Source: Dactylorhiza incarnata
Taxonomy: Eukaryota; Streptophyta; Magnoliopsida; Asparagales; Orchidaceae
Assembly: GCA_033032865.1 (NCBI GenBank)
Contig: JAWHQI010000079.1
Coordinates: 9,800,501 to 9,864,500 of the forward strand
Direction: 5' to 3'
DNA: 64,000 nt
The translations under genes were made by a program, and so were the position numbers. Below, in pieces: positions 32,001 through 42,343 of this stretch. A model generated the notes under the pieces. That model saw nothing but the letters and a program-made list of their open reading frames with translations, was not told where the DNA came from and did no database searches. The first letter of the stretch is position 1; the number at the start of each line of letters is the position of its first letter.

Positions 32001-34654
32001 ACAGACCTCTTCTTCTGCTGGATTGGGATGAAGTTTGGGTCAAGATTGAGATGATGGCAAGCAACATCTGGGTCCACTCCGGGCATGTCATCTGCCGACC
32101 AAGCGAAGATATCTAGATTTTGCAGAAGGCAAGAGATGAGCTGACCCTTGTCAGCTTCGGATAACTCAGCGTTGATGGAGAGGCTCTTGCTCTCATCTTC
32201 CTCGCTGATCCGGACTTCTTGAGTTGCTTGGGCAGGTTCCAAGCGCACTCCATCTCTTGCATCCTCCTCAATTTCTTCTGCAACTGGAACTTGTTCAGGA
32301 GCTTCGATTGATTCAGCTATCATGATTTCTTGGGGAGGAGAGGATACGATCATGTTGACCGTCTTTACATAGCATTCCCTGGCTTTCCTTGGGTCGCTCC
32401 TGATTCGGTGTTGTTTGCCGTTCAAGGCGAACTTCACCGCTTGATGATAGGTGGAGACGATGGCTTGATAGGCATTCAAGAAGGGTCTTCCAAAGATGGC
32501 GTTGTAGCTACTGGGAGCATCAACGACTATAAATTTGACCAGCTTCACTATCCCTCCCAGAATCACAGAAAGAGTGACGAGCCCTTCTACTTCTTTCTTC
32601 TCTCCTGAAAAACCATAGAGGGGGCCTTCAGTCGAAAGGAGGGTTTTACCTGTCTTCAATGCCTCGAAGGCGGGTTTGAAGAGCACATTGACTGAACTTC
32701 CCGTGTCAATCAGAATCTTCTCTACTGTATAATTTTCAATTATGGCTTTGATGACGACTGCGTCGTCAAAAGGATTCGCGGTCTGAAGAAGGTCTTTGTC
32801 ACCGAAAGTGACCGTTCCCCGGACCGGAGCTGAAGAGGTGGCAGCAACCTCTGATTGATAAACCCTTTTCACACTCGCCTTTCTTGAAGATTCTGGACCT
32901 GCGCCCCCGTGGATGCAGAAGAGATTGCCCAAGGCGCCTTCGTCATCAGCATCCACGCATTCATTGGGAAAGCCGATATTGCCGAGATGGCCAATATCGT
33001 CCACTTCTTCGCATTCCCAATGGACTTCCGCTACTTCCTTAGCCTTGGAGGTTGAGACTTTGGAAGAATCATTCTTCTGGATGAGATCTCGAAGCTTACC
33101 CTCCTTCAGAAGCTTCTCTAAGAACAGGCGGAGAGCTCTACAATCCTCTGTCAAATGACCCCTATCTCTGTGATATTCACAATAGAGAGTTGGGTTTCTG
33201 GTTTTCGGGTCAGAATTTAGCGGAGCTGGCCTCTTAAAAAAGGGCTGCTTCTGAAGTACTTGAAGCACTTCATTCATAGAAACGCCAAAGTCCGTGAAGG
33301 ACTCTTGGGATTCATTGTAAAGTGAAGGAATGGGTAGAAGAGGAGGTTGAGCACGCTGGATCTGGTGGATGGGGGTGACTTGCGGAGCAGGAGTAGCGGG
33401 AATTTGAAGAAATGAATTTTGAAGTGGGAAGGATTGATTACCTCGGTTGAAGCGGCTGTTGCGGTAATTCTTACCTCTTGGAGCCGGAGGTGGGAGCTCT
33501 TGTCGGGGCTTAGAGGAAGACGGAGCCGGATAAAATCCCGCAGAGCCTTTCTGAGTGGCCCTGTTTGTCAAATTGCTCACATAGGTGGGGTTGTTGATCT
33601 CCCCTTCTATGTAGCGATTGGCAATGCTGATCAGCTCCTGATAGGAGCTAGGCTCCTTGGTTGTGACTTTGAATTTCAGAGGACCCTCCTGCAGACCGCT
33701 GATCAAAGCCACCATGTAGAGCTCGGGGTCCATATCCCTAACTCCCAAGATCTCCTTCTGAAAACGGTCAACGAAATGCGCTGCAGTTTCGTTGTCCCCT
33801 TGCCTGATCTTGAAGAGGGTCGCAGGACCACTCTTCCTCTTCTTTGCGGTGGCGAACCTCAGGAGGAGCTCTTGCCTAAGGGCAGCAAAGCTTGGGATAG
33901 ATTGACAAGGCAGCTTATAGAACCATTCCATGGCTGACCCATCGAAGGAGGTGACCATCAGCTTGCACCTCACTCCATCTGAAATGTTCCTGAGAGCCAC
34001 AGCAGACTCGAAGGCTTGAAGATGGCACATTGGGTCGGTTTCTCCTGTATACACCGAAAGGCGAGGTTCTCTGAATCCATGAGGAATCGGATCCCGACGA
34101 ATCTCATCGGTAAAGGGGGAAGGCTCCCCGAAAACAGAAGGTCCTGGAGGAGGAAGAAAAGAGGCAGGAGGATCTTGAGGGTAAGCAAATCCTTCTTCAA
34201 AATTCAGGGTCTGGGCCGGAGGCCCCTGTGCTGCGGCTCGAAAAGAGTTACGACGGGCGATGAACTCCTCATGCTGAGATCACTGAGGAGCTGCGGGCTG
34301 GAGGACGGGGTGATCGCTCGGGTGACCGCCTGCCATGCGGTCTGGAGTGGCGACCTGAGAGGTTTGAGGAAGGATCTTCTGGGAGATCGCGGCTAGAACC
34401 TGGTTCATAGCTTCAATCTGCTTCGCAGACTCTTGCTGAGCCCGGACAACTTCTTGCCGATCTCGAGCGCCCTCTTGCTGAGACCGCGCGATCTCCTGCT
34501 GAACAGAGGTGGCGTCCTGCCTGGCTCGGGCGGCCTCACGGAGAGCTTGTTCAATACGAAGCTCGAAGCGGCGCTCAAGCGCTTCTAACGGGTTGTGATT
34601 GGAAGGGGGAACGCTGGGAGATCGCAAGGGACGACCTCTACGGCGATCAACCAT
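29024..34654 (-). CDS. Tat element Gag-Pol (one in-frame TGA)
   Basis: About 1,877 codons from ATG 34654, open except for TGA at 34280-34282 in the Gag N-terminus (CAG-TGA). Order: coiled-coil Gag start with Arg/Gln/Glu repeats; capsid (FESAVALRNISDGVRCKLM, ATLFKIRQGDNETAAHFVDR); a degenerate knuckle (CEYHRDRGHLTEDCRAL); protease DTGSS; RT with CPKDCYPLPRID and catalytic YVDD; RNase H; a second, archaeal-type RNase H (WKIFVDGASG, NNQAEYEALLAGL) that marks the Tat lineage; integrase with HHCC, GMDLIGPF, TDNGSQF and NGQVEAANK. Ends in LPHSWSGDDLKLFFS. All catalytic residues look present. The motif GAGACCG/GCGATC is dense in the first 400 bp and rare in pol. Confidence 0.9.
34250..34650. repeat. 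GATCGC/GAGACCG motif-rich start of Tat gag
   Basis: GATCGCTCGGG, GACCGCCTGCCATGCGGTCTGG, GGGAGATCGCGG, CCGATCTCGAGCG, GAGACCGCGCGATCTCC and GGAGATCGCAAGG occur within 400 coding bases, much denser than in the following 5 kb. Confidence 0.75.
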
Positions 34655-34709
34655 CTTGGAAGTCTGGATTTCACCTGACACTTCGGATCTGAAGGTCGCG
34701 TGTTCGTTC

Positions 34710-35201
34710 TGTTGGTGCCAAAAATGATACCTCCAAAATTCACACTAAAAGGGATGGGAGAAAACTGCGAAGTGCAGGTTACTAAGACAGAAGATGCTGG
34801 AAACAAAAGGAAAAACGATCACGAAATGGCGATCACGAAGAAATGAGACCGCTTACACAGGTTGTAAGCTGGAGCCTCGGAGCCAAAAGTGCTGATCTGG
34901 TACCCCTACCCCTCTATTTATAGACGAGGGGGCTGCCCAAACGGGCAGAACTGAAAACTACGGGCTGCTCGGGGTACAGGAGAGCCGGGGCAGGGAAATG
35001 GAGTACAAATAACAAAAATAACAAAAACAAGAAAAATGACCAGACCGCTTGAGTCGGCGATCTCGCACCATCTTGATCGCTGGGTACTTGGAAAATCAGA
35101 CCAGGCTGAAGGCTGGCGATCTCGGCGATCACCTAACTTGAGACCGCTGAGACCGGGAAAAATGAACGACGAGAGGAGGTCACGGGCTTTCTGGGCAAAC
35201 A
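34710..35201 (-). mobile_element. Tat element 5' LTR
   Basis: 492 bp, matches 22506-22997. Drives the minus-strand gag-pol from TATAAATA (complement of 34915-34922). Followed downstream (34709 leftward) by GAACGAACACGCGACC, presumably the primer site, but I cannot name the tRNA. Confidence 0.95.
34915..34922 (-). promoter_or_regulatory. TATA box of Tat 5' LTR
   Basis: The minus strand reads CGTCTATAAATAGAGG. Upstream (34985-35150) are AGCGGTCT, GATCGCC and GAGACC motifs. Confidence 0.8.
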
Positions 35202-35206
35202 GTATG

Positions 35207-36263
35207 AAACATTAGCTAGTTCTCTTTTGGAAAACAATTTATGTAGAGGCATAGTAGACAAAACCTTATTTTACAAAGTACATAAAAATCAAACTTTGCT
35301 AGTTCAAATATATGTAGATGACATTATCTTTGGTTCTACTGATTCAAATTTGTGCAAAAGATTTTCCAATCTAATGCAATCAAGATTTGAAATGAGTAGT
35401 ATGGGTGAGTTGTCATACTTCCTTGGTCTTCAAGTGAAGCAAACTCCAAATGGAATCTTCATATCCCAATCTAAGTATGCTAAGGAATTAGTGAAAAGAT
35501 TTGGTATGTCTGATTCTTCCACCATGAAAACACCCATGCCCTCAAATGCTATTGTTGTTAATGATGAATCAGGGAAACCCGTTGATTCAAAAGTATACAG
35601 AGCAATTGTTGGCTCACTACTTTATCTAACAGCTAGTAGACCTGACATAATGTTTGCTACCTGTATTTATGCTAGATTTCAAGTTAACCCCAAATAATCT
35701 CACTTAATTTTATTAAAAAGGATATTGAGATATATAAAGGGTTGCCCTAATCTAGGACTCTGGTATCCAACAACATCTGAATTTGAATTAACTGGATTCT
35801 CAGATTCAGATTATGCTGGATGTAGAGTAGACAGGAAAAGCACATCAGGAACTTGTCAGTTTCTTGGTGATAGGCTTGTGTCTTGGTTTTGTAAAAAGCA
35901 AACATCTGTGTCTACATCAACAGCTGAAGCTGAATACATGGCTGCTGGCAGTTGCTGCTCATAGATGTTGTGGATACAAATCAGCTCCTAGACTATGGTA
36001 TCAACTTAAATAAATCAACTATATTTTGTGATAATACAAGTGCAATATCTATAGCACAAAATCCAGTTCTCCATAGTAGGACTAAACACATAGAGATTAG
36101 GCACCACTTCCTTAGGGATAATGTGGATAAAAATAAAATTTGCCTACAACTCATTTCTACTGATTTACAAAGAGCTGACATTTTCACCAAGCCCTTGGAT
36201 GAAAAGAAGCACATCTTCTTTATAAATCAACTAGGAATGATAGATGGAGATTCAATATGTTAA
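35207..36263 (+). pseudogene. Copia A reverse transcriptase 3' part and RNase H (broken)
   Basis: Continues RT from 22505: VQIYVDDIIFGST (catalytic YVDD), YFLGLQVKQTPNGIF, VGSLLYLTASRPDI. A TAA at 35695-35697 interrupts, then RNase H follows in the same frame: GFSDSDYAGCRVDRKSTSGT and STAEAEYMAA. A frameshift near 35955 moves the end (IFCDNTSAISIAQNP, HIEIRHHFLRD, RADIFTKPLDE) to another frame. Two lesions make it inactive. Confidence 0.9.
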
Positions 36264-36292
36264 AAATTAATATTTCTATTTATCCCCTAAAT

Positions 36293-36434
36293 TCGTCGAG
36301 CGGAGGACGACGAATTTGAACCATTTGTCGAACGACGGTCGACAAACCTGTTGACTTCAGAATCGATAAAGACAATTTCATTTGTCGAACGGTGGTCGAC
36401 GAAAATGATATTTTTGTCGAACGCTGTCTGACGG
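36293..36434. repeat. TTTGTCGA motif cluster after copia A pol
   Basis: AATTCGTCGAGCGG, GGACGACGAATTT, TTTGTCGAACGACGG, GGTCGACAAACC, TTTGTCGAACGGTGG, GGTCGACGAAAA and TTTGTCGAACGC lie in 140 bp just after RNase H and before ORF3. This is the third cluster of the same motif in copia A. Confidence 0.85.
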
Positions 36435-36613
36435 AGACCTAAAGTCTTTTCGACTTCTATTTTTATTAGGTTTTTGTCGTACCCCGCTCCTCAAATGCGC
36501 CTCCTTCTCCGGTCTATATAATATCTTTTTCTATTTCGTAATAGGTTGCGCCTACAGAAATCGTTTCCCTCTAGTTCCTCTCTGCACTTGATCTTTCTCT
36601 CTTGCAGGTACAA

Positions 36614-39385
36614 ATGGCGATTTCTCAAGCTGCGCTACATTCGATGAAGTTTGATGCCGGGTTTGACATCGACATGGAATCGTTCACTCAATCTGACCAA
36701 ATCTTCAAGGATATTCTTCAACTGTTTAAAGAGCAGCAGTTAAAGAAGTTAATGAGCATGAGGATAAAGCTGCACACAGCAGAAATCAAGGAATGGTGTT
36801 TTACAGCTAAGCAGGAAGATGAAAGTCTGACAGGAACTATCTCAGGACACCAGGTCTCTCTTACCTCTACCATTTCAACTGAGGTTTTTGGTTTTGTTAA
36901 TGATGATGATGAAATAGAGCTCAGCTCTGTTGAAACTGGTGAAGCACTGATTAAAATGGGTCATTCCACTAGAAACCCTAATCACCTGCTTAAGAAGAAC
37001 TTATCTGTGGAATATAAGTTTCTTTCTGATATAGTTGGCAAAGTGTTGTTAGGGAAAACAACATGACATGATTATATTAATAGGCACCAATTTATGTTGA
37101 TGGTGGCCATAATGGAAAAGAAGAAAGTGAACTGGGGATCAATCTTCTTTGGATTGATTAAGAAGAAGATTTCAAAGGAAAATGTCTGCTTTGGAAGGAT
37201 TATAGGAATTGTTTTGCAGGAAAGACACCAAGACCTTATGGTCTCTCCCAAGGTGACCATTAATGCTAGCAAGAAGCTGACCTTAGCTCTCTTTGCTAAA
37301 TGGGACAGGGTGTTTATCAAGAAGAACACAGGAGCAGTTACAAAGAAGAAAACTTCTGAAGGCACAAGGACTGATCGTGTCACTCCCTCACCCATTCTAG
37401 AAGCTTCTTCTCCTCCTCCTATTGTTTCTTCTCCTCCTCTCCCATCTCCACCTCAAAATATTTCCCCTGCACAATCTCCACCTCCAAACTCTCCCACACT
37501 CATTGATGACATTCCATCCTCATCTACCCTTCTAACCACACATACTTCTCCACCTCTATCTCCAATGCATGATGACTATCATTCACCCATCAATCACTCT
37601 TGCCCCATTCATTCTAACATCCCTCAACAACATGCAAATGTTGCAAACATTTTTGTACCAACTTCTATTCCTTCCACTTCTCAACCATCTTCATCTCATC
37701 CACCTGAAATGCTATTTCTACATTTCCACACTGTTGCAGATCAAATTCTTGACTATATTCTTCCCAAGATTGATCAAATCCTGGATGCAAAACTTGCTCC
37801 AGTCTATAACATTCTTTCTACTCTTGACTCCACATTGGATGCAAAAATTTCTCCAATTCTTCAAGCAACCTCTGAACTATCTTCTACTATATCTTCAATT
37901 CATTCCTCTATCTCTGTCCCTTCTTCTAGGGGCCTAGATTCAGGTTTACCTGAAGCTAGGCAGGGGCAGATGCCTCATGAAGAAGTTCCAGAAGCTCAAA
38001 TTTCAGAGGATACAGTTTTTGATACAGATACAGTTTTTGCTGAAGAGGATAATGAAGAAACAGTTCAAACTTCTGATGTAGATATATTTGAAGAAGCTCC
38101 AGAAGTACCAATCATAGAAAAGTTAAATAATATTTATATCCATCCCTCCCTAGATATTATTTCCTTATTTTCTAAGTTCAATCCTATTTACTCTATTCTG
38201 CCAAAACAACATAATTGTTCTAGAGCAATTGTTCCTTATACTGCTCCAATTGACAAAGTTTTGTTGAAAAAGATCATCAACAGCTTTGCAATTCAAAGAG
38301 AAGTTCCAGCCCTTGTTCCAGTTCCAGTTCAAAGTCTTGCAGATGAATCAGTTAAAATTTCAGAAGAAATTATCAATAATTTTGAATTCTCAACTTTTGT
38401 GCTTGATGAATCACCTATTCCAGACTTTGATGAAATCTGGAAAGCAGAGGATGAAGCTTATGAAGCTGAAGAGCAAAGAATCAAAGCTCTTAAAATGATC
38501 AATGATTTATATGATAATCCAATTCCTTCTTCTGACTCTAATGAAGAAGATAATGGAAGTGATTCTGATAATACTTTGTCAAGGAAGAGAAAGAAAAGAA
38601 AAGCAAAGTCAAAGGCTGTTCCCAAGCCTCCAAATCCTGAGAATGATATCCCTTATTATGTTCTTCATAATATTTCTCCTGACAAAGATACACCACATTG
38701 GATGAAATTCTCAAGGAATGAGAATAAAAGAAGAAAGAAGATGAGGAAGACTGGTTACTATTCTGACAAGCCTGTCAAATATAACCATCCTCCTCCTCCT
38801 CCTCCTCCAGCAGGATCAGCAGGCTCAGCAAGACCTTTTTCTACTTCTCAGAAGCCCAGCTCTCAGTACTCAAGGAAATCTGGTAGTTCCAGTGGATCTC
38901 AAGTGTCAGGATCAGCCAGTAATCCTCCTTCTAAGAAATCAGCAGTTGCTTCACAAGAAAGTCCAGTCATTATTTCACCTCAAATATCTTCAGAATACAT
39001 GCTTCTTATTTCTGATGGATCTTTTCACAAGATCAAAAATTCTCAAAGTGATCATCAAGATCAAGTTGATATTTCAGAATATGTTCCCTATCTTCCAGAT
39101 CCTGAAGAGGAAAGATTATCTCAAATGGAAAGACTCAAAGAAACAATTTCTTATGCCCAGATTATCAAAGCAAAATCAGAAGGTAAAGATTTTACAAACA
39201 TTTCTACCATGTCTGATTACAGAAGGAAAGAGCTTGACAAGTACAATTCCAAAGAGTTATTCAATGCTGAAGAATATCTTGAAAAGCACCCAGAAGCTTT
39301 TGTCCCTCATGTCAAATCTCAAACTTTACTGGGAGCTCAAGATCTCTACATAAGCAAGAAGAAGTCTGAAGATCAAACAGGATAA
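36614..39385 (+). pseudogene. Copia A extra 3' ORF (function unknown, one stop)
   Basis: From ATG 36614, after an acceptor-like CTCTTGCAG, the frame runs about 923 codons to 39385, broken once by TGA at 37064-37066. The first 250 residues look like a globular domain seen beside plant retroelement pol genes (LSVEYKFLSDIVGKVLLGK, FMLMVAIMEKKKVNWGSIFF). Then come a Pro/Ser-rich stretch (SPPPIVSSPPLPSPPQ), a weak coiled coil, an acidic region and a basic/Ser-rich tail (RKRKKRKAKSK). I see no signal peptide or clear membrane segment, so an envelope role is unlikely. Extra ORFs here are known in Sirevirus-type copia. Confidence 0.6.
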
Positions 39386-39603
39386 TCATCTTCAAACCTC
39401 CATCAGCAAAGAAGTAAAAGAGGTTCAGACTTAGTTATTTTTGTTATTGTTAAACATTTTGATTGTAATGAACTCATAACACTATCTTTATTCAATCTGC
39501 TGAAATGAATTTTCATTCTGTCAGATATATATTTTATGCTCTGCTGTTTATGTTTTCTATTGTACTTATTTGATTAATTGTCAAATAGTATCCTAACCCA
39601 AAT

Positions 39604-39613
39604 AGGGGGAGAT
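39604..39613 (+). other. Polypurine tract of copia A
   Basis: AGGGGGAGAT directly precedes the 3' LTR TGTTGG, the usual copia arrangement. Confidence 0.9.
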
Positions 39614-41180
39614 TGTTGGAACAACCCTATTACTGTTTTGGGCTAGGATCACTATGTTTTAACTAAGGATCATGTTGACCCCACTGTATAGCTTAAGGGT
39701 CAAGTCTTTAGGCTGAATGATTAGCTAGAACTTAAGGAATATTTAAGTTCCCAGCATTCGTCAAATGGCGAGTGGCGTTCGACGAATGTCTAGCTTCGTT
39801 CGACAAATTCTTCTCAGCAGACTGAAGAATTATAGCCAGTTCCAGCGCTCGACATTCTCTGAGCAGCGTTCGACAAATGGCAAGCAACGTTCAACGAATT
39901 CCAGCCAGAGCTCGACAAATTCTATATTAAAGCTCAGTTCGATAAATACACGTCCAGATTATTTATATCAGTTATTTTGTCAACTCTCTGAACACAGATC
40001 GACGACCTTAACGAATCTATTCAAGTACTTTTGGACGTATTCAGTCAGTTTAGTAAGGAGATCTTATTCATTTATTATATTCTTTTATTCCTTCTATTCC
40101 AAGACAAGAATAGCCGTTGACATTTAATGCTACGACATCTTTCACGACAAAGGAATCAAAAAGGACCTGCCAAAATCGTTTTGTTGGCTGTTACAGTTCT
40201 AAGAAGGATTTAAGCCAGAATAATATATTCCTTAAAAACAGATGATTTGAATTTCAAATCAGAAAGCTATCAAAGAAGGAAGTATATACAAAAATAGTTG
40301 TACTCCTTTAGAGTGACACAGAATTCACAGTTATTTTTCCAAGTCTCTCAGAAATACATTTCCTTCAGAACAATAAGAATACAGAAGGATATAGAGAAAG
40401 CAGTAGAAGAAGTAAACACATACAGAGAACATATACTTTCTGTCTTCTTCTTCCAAAAGGCAGCATCTTCATCTCTCTGAGAACTACATTCATTCTCTCA
40501 GATCTGCTGCAAGTTCAAATCTTCCAAAGAGCAACAACAATCTGAAGATTTACTTCTTCCAGATTAATTTGCTACAGAAGATTTCTGTTTTAGTGAAAGC
40601 TTCATCCTCAAGCTGTTAACAACTCCAAACAGACAGGGGGAGCTTTCATCCTCAACATCCTTTGTCTTCTCTCAGAAATATTGACAGAGAAGAACACTCT
40701 AAACCTTCTTACCTTATCTTATACTGGGTTAATTCTCCCTTCAAAAGTTTACACAGTGGTGGCAAGACACCTTATCAAAAAATCCTTGTGTGGTTTTTAA
40801 GCACCTTATCAAAAAGCTTATTAGTGTGTGTACACCTTATCAAAAAACCCCTGGTCTTGAGCACCTTATCAAAAGCTCTGTGGTGTGTGGACACCTTATC
40901 AAAAACTCCTAGTGGATGTCCTACCAGCTATGGTAGAAGAGTAGACGTACCCAGATTTATTGGGGAACTACTATAATTCCTTGTGTCCCTTGTGCTTGTG
41001 ATTTTTCTGTATTCTTTCTGTGCTGTGTGCTTTTTTTTATTCAAATTATATAACACACTCTGCATTACACATATATATATATATCAGTATTTTAATTCCG
41101 CTTTAAAAACTAATAAAAAGTTTTAATACTCTATTCCCCCCCCCCCTCTAGAGTAACTTAAGATCCAACCTCCACTTTCA
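39614..41180 (+). mobile_element. Copia A 3' LTR
   Basis: 1567 bp, collinear with 14787-16346. It ends CTCCACTTTCA and is followed by CGTCA. The length difference comes from short runs such as the C tract near 41135 and the TA tract near 41074. Confidence 0.95.
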
Positions 41181-41185
41181 CGTCA
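41181..41185 (+). repeat. Target site duplication of copia A, right copy
   Basis: CGTCA, matching 14782-14786. Confidence 0.95.
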
Positions 41186-41370
41186 TAAGAAATCAAGTTT
41201 TGTACTCGTATATTTCAAGTTAATAAAATCATGTCTCTATTTTATTTCACTTGATTTGTTTGGATTTTCACTATTTCAATCTACTAAGTTTTCAAGTCAT
41301 TCAAAATATAATATAATTTTTTAAAACCCTTATTCACCCCCCCCCTTTAAGGGCGCCTGCAGATCCAACA
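41186..41370 (+). mobile_element. Copia C 5' LTR, part 2
   Basis: Resumes TAAGAAATCAAGTTTTG, as in the C 3' LTR at 47186, and ends ...AGATCCAACA before the primer site TGGTATCAGAGC (41373-41384). With part 1 the LTR is about 1.06 kb. Confidence 0.9.
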
Positions 41371-41372
41371 AG

Positions 41373-41384
41373 TGGTATCAGAGC
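41373..41384 (+). other. Primer binding site, element C
   Basis: TGGTATCAGAGC is an exact iMet primer site, directly after the C 5' LTR. Confidence 0.9.
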
Positions 41385-41419
41385 TAGGTTATTCCAAATC
41401 GGCTTAACAACCGGGAATA

Positions 41420-42343
41420 ATGGTGTCTCATGATCTTGCTTCTATTAGTGGGGGAAATTTTTATGAAGAAGGAAAATCTCTTGCACCACCTTTATTTGAA
41501 GGAAGAAATCATAAAGGGTGGAAAATTTTAATGGAAAAGTTTATTAGAACTTTAGATATCGAAGCATGGCATATAGCAACAGTAAGACCAACAGATGAAT
41601 CAAATAAATAAGAATGTCACCTAAATGCAAAGGCTTTGAATTGTATTTTTTGTGCTTTATCTCAAGATATTTTCAAATTGATATATTATTTTTCTAGTGC
41701 ATATAAAGTTTTGAAATTTCTTGATGAGATATATAATCTTCCGTGTGCAGGTATGGATGGAACACAAGAGGATATGGACATACAAGCATCCACCATTATT
41801 CAAGGAGATCTCCCTCGTAGAAAAACAATGGATATCATGGAAATTGACTTAGACGAAGAGAGCAATTCATCAAGAGAAAACGAAGATGAAAATTCATCTA
41901 TGAAGGAGGAAGGCCTAGAAGACGACAAAGGAACATCATGTTAACATCTTGTCTCTTCCGATAGCGCTGTGAGAAAGTCTAATTCTTCTTCTTGTGTGAT
42001 AACTTCTATCTCTACTTTCCATATACTAAAAATGGCTAAACGTAAAATCAAGAAATTGAAAATTGCTAATAAAAAATTACGTTTAGAAAATAAAAGGTTA
42101 AAAGCTAATGTTAATTCAGAATCTAATTATGATGTGGCTTCTCCATCTTGCTCTCTAATTGAAATCTCAAAGCTTTGTTTTGATTGTAATGATATTAAAG
42201 AAAAATCTTTTATTTCTAGTTTATCATCAAACATGTGTAGAACTTCTACTAGTATTTTAAAATATATTAAAGATGCACCAAGTAGAATGTTTAATCACAC
42301 AAACATAATGAATTCTAACCCTCATTATGTATCTCCCAAATAA
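41420..42343 (+). pseudogene. Element C gag remnant
   Basis: One frame with stops at 41609 and 41942. It starts with the copia Gag N-terminus (LAPPLFEGRNHKGWKILMEKF), then ALSQDIFKLIYYFSSAYKVL, an acidic Ser/Glu linker and a basic coiled coil (KRKIKKLKIANKKLRLENKRL). The zinc knuckle is missing, so an internal deletion joined capsid to linker. Ends at TAA 42341. Confidence 0.8.

Larger units (their letters stand above)
22506..35201 (-). mobile_element. Tat-lineage gypsy element with antisense genes
   Basis: 492-bp LTRs (22506-22997 and 34710-35201; about ten differences by eye, about 2%), TGTT...AACA termini and GTATG duplications at 22501-22505 and 35202-35206. Gag-pol is on the minus strand with the dual RNase H layout of the Tat lineage. 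Between the end of pol and the 3' LTR is a 6-kb region with two plus-strand spliced genes. Antisense ORFs in this position are known in Tat-lineage elements such as Grande and Retand. The element is young and almost intact. Confidence 0.95.
14787..41180 (+). mobile_element. Copia A, complete but inactivated, with two nested insertions
   Basis: TGTTGG...TTTCA LTRs (14787-16346 and 39614-41180) bound by CGTCA duplications. Order: primer site, gag, protease, integrase, RT, RNase H, extra 3' ORF, polypurine tract. The order integrase before RT marks Ty1/copia; the extra ORF after RNase H recalls Sirevirus-type elements. A solo LTR (18981-20786) splits the GAG-pre-integrase region and a Tat gypsy (22506-35201) splits RT. 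Without them the element is about 11.9 kb. Confidence 0.95.

Noticed and set aside
32330..33937. Plus-strand frames opposite Tat pol (81-172 codons)
   Set aside because: They are shadows of the conserved gag-pol frame, unlike the region 23187-27488 where the sense strand has no pol.
36614..39385. Calling copia A ORF3 an envelope gene
   Set aside because: No signal peptide, furin-like site or membrane helix can be seen by eye.
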